The notes under the pieces were generated by a model. It searched no databases. It was given only the letters and a program-made list of their open reading frames with translations, and was not told the origin of the DNA. Shown here piece after piece: positions 50,111-57,409 of a stretch of 64,000 bases of DNA; the first letter of the stretch is position 1, and the number at the start of each line of letters is the position of its first letter. The position numbers were made by a program, and so were the translations under genes. The stretch covers positions 65,816-129,815 of the forward strand of contig CALMGM010000012.1 of assembly GCA_937863685.1 (NCBI GenBank), read 5' to 3'. This DNA comes from an uncultured bacterium (GTDB lineage: Bacteria > Edwardsbacteria > AC1 > EtOH8).

Positions 50111-51592
50111 TTATTTCAGGATCAGAAGTCTGCGGGTGGAACTGCGGCTTCCGTCAGTCAGATTGTAGAAATAGACCCCGTTGGGAAGCGGCTGGTCTTT
50201 CTGTCCTTTAAGATCCCAGTTGATACTGTGCTGCCCGGCCGCCATCTGTCCGCTGTATACGGTGGCCACCTTCTGCCCCAGCATGTTGAACACCGACAGT
50301 TCCATCTTTCCTTCCCGGGCCAGGCTGAACGAGAACCTGGCGTCACGACTGGCCGGGTTGGGCGAGCAGGGCATCAGGCTGAATGCCGGTTTGGTAATCG
50401 TCGGCTGTCCGGTCACCCCGGTGGGATTTATCAACACATCGCCCGAGTCGCGGGGCATCAGCTTGAAATGGTTGTAGCTGTATGTCATTACTCCGGTGAC
50501 GATGACGCTGTCCACCCCGAAATTAGGTTTGGCATAATAGATCCCGTTGGGATTGCTCGAATTGTCGATCCGCAGGGTGTCGGGACCGATGCAAACGGCC
50601 CACTCGCCGTAAGTGGGGCTCATCCAGGTGGTATCGCAGGCCAGCGCCTTGGGAATGCGCACCAGCGTGCCTTCGTAGGATTCCGCCGTGGGCGAACCGG
50701 TCTTGACATCAGCCAGTGTCACGTTGGTAATCGCCGGCACGGTTCCAGTGCCGAGAACTGTCACCTGTGAAGCGGAAAGTTCCGTAAGCCCGTTATATTC
50801 AGTTACCGTGCCGGTGATAGCGACCGAGTCGCCGACCACCACATTGGTGTTTGAGTAAACTACTATGCCGTGCCAGGGGCCGGAGGCTTCGGCCAGCATG
50901 AAACCGTCGAAATCAACATAGTTTTTGGATGTGACGATGCCCACCACACTCACGGCCGAATCGGTCAGGCCTCCTCCGTTCTGGATCTCATAGATGGTAT
51001 GCGGTGTGTAGACCACCGCCCCGCCGTTGGAGGCTCCCGGGGTGGGCGAGGCCATGTCGGCCCAGTCGCTTGATTGATTGCTGTCGAATCCGTTGGGGCT
51101 CCGGCCGATGGAATGTCCGGCCGCCGCATCGATAGCGCCGGGGTTCCAGCCGCCGAATTTGATCCAGCTTGCCCAGGTCAAAGTGGGCGTCCCCCAGTTC
51201 ATCTGATCGATAACACTGTCGGCGGCATTCAATATGATCAGCATGTCGGCGCCGTTGGCCAGCCCCGCGCCGAAGCTGCTATCCGGCCACTGCATGGCAG
51301 GGACCGCTGGGAAGTTCAGGTGGAAGCTGTCTACCACAGCCGCCAGCACCAGATATTCTCCGGCCGCCAGTACCGTGCTGGGAAACGGCTCGCCAATGCT
51401 GTCGGTATTGTCGCACAATAACCAGCCGGAAAGGTCCACGTCGTCGCCGGTGGGGTTGTAAAGTTCGATCCATTCGGTCTTGGTGTCGGTGCCGCCGCCG
51501 ATGGGGTCGTATTGCACCTCGTTAATCAGGACCTGGGCGTGGACTGTGACCGCGGCCAGCAGCAAGACCCAAGCGAACAATGTTCTTTTCAT
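50111..51592 (-). CDS. Secreted lamin-tail-domain protein with OB-type repeats and sorting tail
   Basis: About 493 residues: signal peptide (LFAWVLLLAAVTVHAQ), an LTD domain (VLINEVQYDPIG, TEWIELYNPTGDDVDLSGWLL, about 20-190), then two OB-type units (VSVVGIVTSKNYVDF; VAITGTVTEYNGLTELSAS) and a Por secretion tail (SLMPCSPNPASRDARFSF, LSVFNMLGQKVATVYSG, ending RRLLILK). LTD domains often accompany secreted nucleases and phosphatases, and the OB units match those of the protein at 42472-45873. Start ATG 51592 is supported by GGAG at a good distance; an upstream in-frame ATG at 51634 adds a non-signal stretch. It forms its own transcript. Confidence 0.85.
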   Translation of the reverse strand: MKRTLFAWVLLLAAVTVHAQVLINEVQYDPIGGGTDTKTEWIELYNPTGDDVDLSGWLLCDNTDSIGEPFPSTVLAAGEYLVLAAVVDSFHLNFPAVPAMQWPDSSFGAGLANGADMLIILNAADSVIDQMNWGTPTLTWASWIKFGGWNPGAIDAAAGHSIGRSPNGFDSNQSSDWADMASPTPGASNGGAVVYTPHTIYEIQNGGGLTDSAVSVVGIVTSKNYVDFDGFMLAEASGPWHGIVVYSNTNVVVGDSVAITGTVTEYNGLTELSASQVTVLGTGTVPAITNVTLADVKTGSPTAESYEGTLVRIPKALACDTTWMSPTYGEWAVCIGPDTLRIDNSSNPNGIYYAKPNFGVDSVIVTGVMTYSYNHFKLMPRDSGDVLINPTGVTGQPTITKPAFSLMPCSPNPASRDARFSFSLAREGKMELSVFNMLGQKVATVYSGQMAAGQHSINWDLKGQKDQPLPNGVYFYNLTDGSRSSTRRLLILK

Positions 51593-52020
51593 TTCCGAAA
51601 CTCCTTTATTATTATTAAAATATTTGATTATCATTCAGGATTCATTATGCCACTTTTTTTGAGGTTTGTCAAGCTAAGAATCGGGAAATTTTATCATTGT
51701 CTTTCCTGTAGGAAATACCAAATGTTGTGGTAAGTAAGACAAAGGAATACCGTATAAGGTATCACTTGCATTGAGTGGTTATAGGCACCAAGCCCACGAG
51801 TGTTTTCCGCCAGAGGCTGACATCCGTGGTCACAACCCTTAAACATTTTCGTGTCTTTTCGTGTGTTTCCCGGCATTGTCCCGTAGTACATATAGCCCGC
51901 CACAGCAGGTAAGTTCATATAGGCGGGTCTGCCTTTGGCACGAGCGGGCAGGAGTGGACACAACTCCTAAAACCCATTTCGATCCGTTTCGTGTGTTTCG
52001 TGGGCAAAACCATTGGCAAA

Positions 52021-52207
52021 AAAATGGTACCCCTGGGCCGATTCCCCGCCGGCAGCATAAATTCCCCATAATCTGACAATGGTCCGCCGCCGCTTGATAT
52101 GTCTTTTGACTACAGGTGGAGAACGCCGACACCCCCGATTTATCGGGGTGCTCTATCCATCAAGCTAACTGAGCAACGGGAATAAAATGGTACCCCTGGG
52201 CCGATTC
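52021..52207. repeat. 24-bp direct repeat of the tRNA-Arg 3' end (att-like pair)
   Basis: AAAATGGTACCCCTGGGCCG plus ATTC occurs identically at 52021-52044 and 52184-52207. The right copy contains the CCA end, acceptor arm and part of the T arm of tRNA-Arg. The left copy lies 163 bases away, as left by an element that integrated at a tRNA 3' end and was later lost. The gene-free stretch from 51635 to 52020 shows no other recognisable feature. Confidence 0.75.
52096..52175 (-). pseudogene. Degenerate tRNA-like sequence between the att-like repeats
   Basis: On the minus strand, TAGCTTGATGGATAGAGCA resembles a D arm and CCCCGATAAATCGGGG an anticodon arm with a six-base rather than seven-base loop; GGCGTTCTCC resembles a damaged T arm. 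A full cloverleaf cannot be drawn. It may be a decayed tRNA brought or left by an integrating element. Confidence 0.4.
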
Positions 52208-52264
52208 GAACGGCCGACACACGGTTTAGGAAACCGTTGCTCTATCCATCTGAGCTACAGGGGC
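52188..52264 (-). tRNA. tRNA-Arg (anticodon CCU)
   Basis: A 77-base cloverleaf on the minus strand. The acceptor arm is GCCCCTG/CAGGGGT (first pair G-U) and the D arm is GCTCAGATGGATAGAGC. The anticodon arm ACGGT-TTCCTAA-ACCGT reads CCU, for AGG arginine codons, and the T arm GGCCG-TTCGAAT-CGGCC is perfect. CCA is encoded. Confidence 0.95.
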
Positions 52265-52374
52265 ACATAATATCAGTTTGTTTTTCCAAATTTCGCCATA
52301 TTATAGCAAAACCAGAGGCGTAATTCAAGCCTGTGTACCAATGACCCTGCGTTTTCTCCTGGTCTTATGAATCA

Positions 52375-53841
52375 TTATCGAGTATTATTCAAATGATCGA
52401 CCCTGTCTACCCAGCTCTTTATGCCCAGCTTAAGGAAAATATCCCGGGCTTCCCTTACCCTGTCGGGCTTTTCCATGACCTGCCCATGATAAAAACAGGC
52501 CCTGGCGGTTTCCATCGGTTGGTTCAATTCCTGGAATATAGCAACGGATTCTTTGAACTTATCTTCCGATCTCTCGATCCGGGCCTGCAAAAGCAAGGCC
52601 TCGGCCCTGCCGGTCCGGGAGTTCAACTCCCCGGCCAAGCGTAATGATTCATTTGCATATTCAGCGGCCTTGAGATGATCGGCTTCGGCTAATTCCAATT
52701 CCCCAAATGATAGGCAGACCCTCCTGATAATATCCTTGGCCTTTAACTCCCTGGTCGCTTTTTCACATTGGGCAAAATAATCTCTAGCCTTGTCATATTT
52801 GCTCTCATCAAGATAAACCCGGCCGATATTATTAAGCACTATGGCCTCGCCTTTACGGTCTTTGATTTCCACCCGAATATTGAGAGACTTTTCGTAATTA
52901 TCCAATGCCTGGTCGCACCGGCCGAGCTTATCCAGCACCGTTCCCATGTTATTAAGACTGACAGCCTGGCCCTGCAAATCCCCGATTTCCTTCCTTATTT
53001 TAAACGCCTCTGAATGATATTCAAAGGCGTTGGCATAGTCTCCCCGGACATAATGTATGGATCCGATATTATTAAAGCAACGGCTTTGCCCCACCCGATC
53101 TCCGATCTCCCCCTGGATCTTAACCGATTTGGCGTAAAATTCAAGCGCTTCGCGATAATTGCCAAGTCTGTCATTTGTGACCCCAAGGTTATTCAAACTC
53201 AATGCCTGGCCTTTACGGTCGCCTATCCTTTCCTTTATTTTCAGAGATTGGGAGTGACATTCCAGGGCATTGCTAAAATCCCCCTTTTCAAAATGAACAA
53301 ACCCAATGTTATTAAGGCTATTGGACTGCCATTTCAAGTCGCCCATTTCCTGACGTATTTTCAAGGATTCGGCATGGCAGTCCAGGGCCCGGTCATAGTT
53401 GCCCATCTTGGCATAAAGAGTGCCAATATTATTAAGGCTGTTGGCTTGTCCTTCCAGGTCCCCGATCTTCTTCTGTTTTTCTATAGATTGGTTATAATAT
53501 TCCAATCCTTTGGCATAATCTCCTCTAGAATTGTAGACATGCCCGATATTGTTAAGGCTCTCCGCCAGGCCCTTCTCATCGTCTATCGCCCGGTATAAGG
53601 CCAGGGACTTTCCCGCCGAGTCCAGCATATCTTCGTATCTGTTTACCGAACCATAGATATCGCTTGCCTGCAAACAACAATCCGCCTGATGTTTTTTACT
53701 CTGAATTACTTCGGATATCAGCAAACCCCTCTTGAAATCATTCAGCGCCCGTTCATTCCGGCCGACCAGGGACAAAACCTGGCCGCGGTTTAGCAGGATG
53801 TAGACCACTCTGGCATATTCGAAATGGTATTTAGAATTCAT
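52375..53841 (-). CDS. Free-standing TPR protein of about twelve repeats
   Basis: 488 residues built from 40-residue TPR units with the recurring core SLNNIGxxYxxxGDYxxALEYYxxSLxIxxxIGD. The nucleotide sequence shows the matching 120-base periodicity. No signal peptide, helix or catalytic domain is visible. Close in style to the protein at 2825-3913. It lies upstream of two receiver proteins and a histidine kinase, so a signalling scaffold is possible, but it is separated from them by a terminator. The start has only a weak ribosome-binding site, so the exact N-terminus is uncertain. Confidence 0.8.
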   Translation of the reverse strand: MNSKYHFEYARVVYILLNRGQVLSLVGRNERALNDFKRGLLISEVIQSKKHQADCCLQASDIYGSVNRYEDMLDSAGKSLALYRAIDDEKGLAESLNNIGHVYNSRGDYAKGLEYYNQSIEKQKKIGDLEGQANSLNNIGTLYAKMGNYDRALDCHAESLKIRQEMGDLKWQSNSLNNIGFVHFEKGDFSNALECHSQSLKIKERIGDRKGQALSLNNLGVTNDRLGNYREALEFYAKSVKIQGEIGDRVGQSRCFNNIGSIHYVRGDYANAFEYHSEAFKIRKEIGDLQGQAVSLNNMGTVLDKLGRCDQALDNYEKSLNIRVEIKDRKGEAIVLNNIGRVYLDESKYDKARDYFAQCEKATRELKAKDIIRRVCLSFGELELAEADHLKAAEYANESLRLAGELNSRTGRAEALLLQARIERSEDKFKESVAIFQELNQPMETARACFYHGQVMEKPDRVREARDIFLKLGIKSWVDRVDHLNNTR

Positions 53842-53928
53842 CCGTCAGTATTTAATTATTTGCTGTTGTTCATTACATTTTCTGATCTTAAGGATACCAA
53901 TTCCGTCACTGAATATCAAGACAAATAA

Positions 53929-53960
53929 CAAAAGGCCGGTCGGCAAAGCCCGGCCTTTTG
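53929..53960 (-). terminator. Terminator downstream of the receiver-protein gene
   Basis: An 11-bp stem (CAAAAGGCCGG / CCGGCCTTTTG) with a 10-base loop, followed on the minus strand by TTATTTG. It ends the kinase/receiver operon before the TPR gene. Confidence 0.85.
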
Positions 53961-54013
53961 TCTTCCCTTCCACCAATAGTGACATCGATTATTTGGAGTG
54001 AGATTTCAAAATA

Positions 54014-54394
54014 TCAGGATTGGCCGATAAGCTTCATTATCTTTTCAGTCAACTCGTTGATCTTGAATGGTTTGGTCAGGTAATGGTCGGCCCCAGCCGC
54101 CATTCCGGCTTCGATGTCCCGCCCGCTGGCCTTGGCGGTCAGCATAATGATCTTGATGTCCTTGGTCCCGGGCGAGGCCTTGATGCGGCGGCAGACCTCT
54201 ATGCCGTCTATCCCCGGCATCATTATGTCCAGCACCATCAGGTCGGGATGCAGCGACCCGGCCTCCCGGAGGGCCTGGTCGCCGTTGACGGCCTGAAAAA
54301 CCTGGTAGTTATGGCGGGCCAGTAATTCCGAGATCAGGAACAGGACGTTGTTATCGTCATCTGCCACCAGTATCTTTTTCGTGATATCCATAGG
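54014..54394 (-). CDS. Stand-alone response-regulator receiver protein
   Basis: 126 residues: a single REC domain with the acidic pocket DDD (11-13), phospho-acceptor Asp55 in LMVLDIMMPGIDG, Thr in IIMLTAK and Lys in YLTKPFKI. There is no output domain, so it acts as a phosphorelay carrier or protein-binding switch. ATG 54394 is preceded by AAGAG; an in-frame ATG at 54418 lacks a good site. Downstream of the receiver at 54478 and the kinase at 54878. Confidence 0.9.
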   Translation of the reverse strand, partial: PMDITKKILVADDDNNVLFLISELLARHNYQVFQAVNGDQALREAGSLHPDLMVLDIMMPGIDGIEVCRRIKASPGTKDIKIIMLTAKASGRDIEAGMAAGADHYLTKPFKINELTEKIMKLIGQS

Positions 54395-54477
54395 TCTCTT
54401 TTCAATGATGGTTTTCAAGTACCGTCGATTTAAGTAATAAAAGGAACCGACGTTTCAAGGCAAGGTCCCGTTGCCCG

Positions 54478-54855
54478 TTATTTATCAGTTTTGTCTCCAC
54501 TCTCCAGGGCGGATCTGACCTTTTCCTTAAATTCGGCCAGGTTCACCGGCTTGGTAACGTAGGCGGTTATGCTGGAGGTGCCCACTACGTAATCATCCTG
54601 CAGGTGTTTGTAGGCCGAGCAGATGATAACCGGAGTATCCTTCTTGAGCTCCCGGATCTTCTCCACCACCTCCAGGCCGTTCATCTCCGGCATCTTGATG
54701 TCGAAGATCAGCAGATCGTACTGCTCCTTGAGTATCTTGCGCAGGGCCTCCCGGCCGGTGGCCGCGGTGGTCACCTGGTAGCCCTCCTCGGTCAATACCT
54801 CCTCCAACAGCAGCCGGATATTGGCCTCGTCGTCCGCCACTAAGATCTTTTTCAT
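54478..54855 (-). CDS. Stand-alone response-regulator receiver protein
   Basis: 125 residues of REC domain only: ADDE (7-10), Asp52 in LLIFDIKMPEMNG, Ser-like switch region IICSAYKH and Lys in YVTKPVNL. It lies 22 bases after the histidine kinase stop with GGAGG before its ATG. It is the likely direct phosphorylation partner of that kinase, with the second receiver gene further downstream. Confidence 0.9.
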   Translation of the reverse strand: MKKILVADDEANIRLLLEEVLTEEGYQVTTAATGREALRKILKEQYDLLIFDIKMPEMNGLEVVEKIRELKKDTPVIICSAYKHLQDDYVVGTSSITAYVTKPVNLAEFKEKVRSALESGDKTDK

Positions 54856-54877
54856 GTCCCCTCCTTATATGATTTTA

Positions 54878-56641
54878 CTATGCTGATTGTCTGGCTGTTT
54901 CTTGAGCCGCATCCGGCGGCTTGTTAAGAGGCAGGAATAAAGTGAACTTGGTGCCCTGGCCGCTTTGGCTCTCCACGCCTACTTGTCCCTGATGTTCCTC
55001 GATGATCTTCTGGATGATGGCCATGCCCAGTCCGGTGCCGGCCTGCTTAGTGGTGAAGAAGGGCTTGAATATGGCCCCGATATTTTCCGGAGGGATGCCG
55101 CAGCCATTGTCGGATACGGTAAGTTCCACGCCCGGACCCTGGGACCCGATCTTTTGGGTGGCCGCTATCTCTATCCGGCCCCCGTCCTCAATGGCCTCGA
55201 TGGCGTTATTGGTCAGATTGAGGACCACCCTTTCCAGCCTGACTGCATCCCCTTGAATGGCCGGCAGGGATCCGGCAATATTTTTATGCAGTTCTATGTT
55301 CTTTTCAACCGCTTTGGCTCTTTTGGCGTCGATCACCTTGTCGATCAGGCTTTCCAGGCGCACCTCCGACCAGATGGTCTTTTTCTGGTGGGCAAAATCC
55401 AGGATGTCCGAGATCAGGGTGTCCACCCGGAAGGCTTCGTTGACTATGATATCCACGTATTTGCGGTTCCTGTCCGATTCCTCCACCCGCGACTGCAGCA
55501 GCTGGGAGAACCCGGCGATGGAGTTCAGGGGGTTCCTTATCTCGTGGGCCATCACCGCCGCCATCTCCCCCAGAATGGCCAGCTTCTCGGAATGCTTGAC
55601 CCTTTCCTCCAGCGATTTGGTCCTGGTCAGATCGCTGAAGATGGCGATGGCACCGTTGGTCCTGGCTGTCTGGCTGTGCAGCAACGAGGTGGAGATCCCG
55701 ATGGTGATCTGCTGGTCGCTGAAAGTAGTTATCGTCATTTCGTTGCGGTGGACGCTTTTCCCGGTCTCCATGGTCCTTTGCAGCAGCTCGCTTATTGTCT
55801 TGAAGCGGAGGAATTCATCAAGGGGTTTCCCCATCACCGCCGCCGATATAACATGAAAGATGTCGGTAGCCCCGCGGTTGAAGGTGGTTACAACCCCATC
55901 CACATCCACCACGATCACCCCGCTGTTGATGCTGGCCATGATGTTCTCGTTGTATTCCTTGTAATACCTCAGGCTCTGGTTGGTCTTCACGATCTCATCG
56001 GTGGCCAGCTCTATCTCTCTTTTCAGGCGTTGATTGAGTTTCTCCTCCTCCTCCTTTTTCTTCCTTTCCACCGCCGCCTGGCTGGCCCAGTAACTGCTGA
56101 ACAGGGCCACCAGGAAGAAGAACGGCAGGCGGATCCAGAACGAAGGACTGGAGAACACCTCGGGGCCGGAGTTGTGATACACCAGCCAGCCGTAAAAAAG
56201 AGAGGCTACAAAAGCCACCGGGATGGTGCCCTTGACATTCTGCCCCACGCTGGACATGAAGATGCTGAGAAAATAGATCAGGTAAAAATCGGTGTTGATG
56301 CCTTCGGCAAAGTATACCGAGGCCGAGACTAAACATATATCCGACAGGAAGATCACGTAATTGAGCCATTGCTTATCGAACAGCCGGGCCGGGACGAAGG
56401 TCAGGATCATGTTTGATACGAAGAAGAATATGGCCAGCAGATAATTCTTGCTGCCGAAATCCAGCCCCCCTTCGCTGAACCCGGCCAGCAGGATCACCAG
56501 CAGGACGATCAGCCAGCGCATTATAAGGATGGTGGTCTTGTGGTCCATGTACTGAACCCGGTTCTTGATCTTGACAGGTTTTATCCGGCTTAATGCATTT
56601 TTTATGACGTTTTTCATTTTAAGCTGCTTAAAATTTATCAT
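54878..56641 (-). CDS. Membrane histidine kinase with PAS domain (NtrB/AtoS type)
   Basis: 587 residues: about six N-terminal helices (35-190), a coiled-coil (AAVERKKKEEEEKLNQRLKR), one PAS domain (NIMASINSGVIVVDVDGVV, about 235-345), a HisKA with phospho-acceptor His in AVMAHEIRNPLNSIAG (about 364) and a HATPase_c with NLTNNAIEAIEDGG, SDNGCGIP and GTGLGMAI. It contains no receiver. Two receiver-only proteins follow in the same direction, an arrangement of split phosphorelays. An alternative start lies 8 codons downstream. Confidence 0.95.
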   Translation of the reverse strand: MINFKQLKMKNVIKNALSRIKPVKIKNRVQYMDHKTTILIMRWLIVLLVILLAGFSEGGLDFGSKNYLLAIFFFVSNMILTFVPARLFDKQWLNYVIFLSDICLVSASVYFAEGINTDFYLIYFLSIFMSSVGQNVKGTIPVAFVASLFYGWLVYHNSGPEVFSSPSFWIRLPFFFLVALFSSYWASQAAVERKKKEEEEKLNQRLKREIELATDEIVKTNQSLRYYKEYNENIMASINSGVIVVDVDGVVTTFNRGATDIFHVISAAVMGKPLDEFLRFKTISELLQRTMETGKSVHRNEMTITTFSDQQITIGISTSLLHSQTARTNGAIAIFSDLTRTKSLEERVKHSEKLAILGEMAAVMAHEIRNPLNSIAGFSQLLQSRVEESDRNRKYVDIIVNEAFRVDTLISDILDFAHQKKTIWSEVRLESLIDKVIDAKRAKAVEKNIELHKNIAGSLPAIQGDAVRLERVVLNLTNNAIEAIEDGGRIEIAATQKIGSQGPGVELTVSDNGCGIPPENIGAIFKPFFTTKQAGTGLGMAIIQKIIEEHQGQVGVESQSGQGTKFTLFLPLNKPPDAAQETARQSA

Positions 56642-56757
56642 TGGTTTTTCTCACACATAGGCATCCCCGCTTTTTCGGGGTTCACTCATTATATTTTTCA
56701 CCAGTGGTTCTCAAGACATAAAGGCTTTTATTCTTTTTACTTTTAAACTGGCGCACT

Positions 56758-56786
56758 GTCATTCCCGGCTTGACCGGGAATCCAGG
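56758..56786. repeat. GTCATTCCCGG palindrome at the 3' end of the GIY-YIG gene
   Basis: GTCATTCCCGGCTTGACCGG then GAATCCAGG, a near-perfect palindrome ending 1 base before the GIY-YIG stop codon. Confidence 0.8.
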
Positions 56787-56787
56787 T

Positions 56788-57075
56788 CTATAAAAGTCCA
56801 TCGTACAAATCTTTCCATTCAGGATTCTCTTTTTCTATGAGCGCTAATTTCCATTCTCTATTCCATTTTTTCAACTGTTTCTCCCTTTTGATGGCATATT
56901 TGATCTGCCCGTGTCTTTCGACATAAACCAAATCATGTACCTCATACTTCTTGGTAAATCCCTCAATTTTCCCGCTTTTATGTTCGCCTATCCTCTTTAT
57001 CAAATCGTTGGTAACCCCGATATAGAGGGTTCCGTTTCTTTTGCTGGCTAATATATAAATGTAATAATCTTTCAT
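56788..57075 (-). CDS. Small GIY-YIG nuclease-family protein (UPF0213/YhbQ-like)
   Basis: 95 residues forming a lone GIY-YIG domain: YYIYILASKRNGTLYIGVTN (catalytic Tyr and GIY/YIG-like pair), LIKRIGEHKSG with the conserved Arg, YVERHG, and IKREKQLKKWNREWKLALIE with the conserved Glu/Asn. Stand-alone members cleave branched or abasic DNA in a few studied cases. Dispersed palindromes abut it on both sides (56758-56786, 57089-57150), suggesting it travels with that repeat family. Confidence 0.92.
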   Translation of the reverse strand: MKDYYIYILASKRNGTLYIGVTNDLIKRIGEHKSGKIEGFTKKYEVHDLVYVERHGQIKYAIKREKQLKKWNREWKLALIEKENPEWKDLYDGLL

Positions 57076-57088
57076 AGATTTACCTGCT

Positions 57089-57150
57089 GGATGCCCGTCT
57101 GCACGGGCATGACATACACTTTGTCATTCCCGAGCAATCGGGAATCCAGG
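57089..57150. repeat. Two palindromic repeats upstream of the GIY-YIG gene
   Basis: GGATGCCCGTCTGCACGGGC then ATGAC (57089-57113) is the GCCCGT variant; GTCATTCCCGAGCAATCGGG then AATCCAGG (57123-57150) is the standard form. They start 14 bases upstream of the GIY-YIG start codon. Confidence 0.8.
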
Positions 57151-57216
57151 CTTTTCTTGCCCCAAAGGCACTAAGACGCAAAGGTTTTTGCTTTAAGGGC
57201 AGGTTTCATTGCTTTC

Positions 57217-57320
57217 GTCATTCTGAGACCCACACCCTGCACGCCAAGCCGAAGAATCTTTATCTCCCGGCGCAGATCCTTCGCCAGTAAGAATGAATGC
57301 CATCCTCAGGATGACGCGCC
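57217..57320. repeat. About 104-base dispersed repeat, copy A
   Basis: Starts GTCATTCTGAGACCCACA and ends CAGGATGACGCGCC; it matches 61984-62086 over nearly its whole length (internal CCGAAGAATCT, CGCAGATCCTTCG). A split third copy is at 48788-48996. The 334-base gap 57076-57409 holds only these repeats. Confidence 0.8.
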
Positions 57321-57409
57321 ATGTGAATTTTATGCTTTAAGCAGTCCATATATTATCTGCTGTCTCCCGTATACTGAATACCCAAACCGCCTTTTATTCT
57401 TTAAACTGT

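Noticed and set aside
51694-51963. An 89-codon frame between the lamin-tail gene and the tRNA
   Set aside because: It has no ribosome-binding site, lies in low-complexity repeat-like DNA (CGTGTCTTTTCGTGTG) and encodes nothing recognisable.
54965-56332. A 455-codon open frame on the plus strand opposite the histidine kinase
   Set aside because: It is antisense to intact HisKA and HATPase motifs and has no ribosome-binding site or domain.
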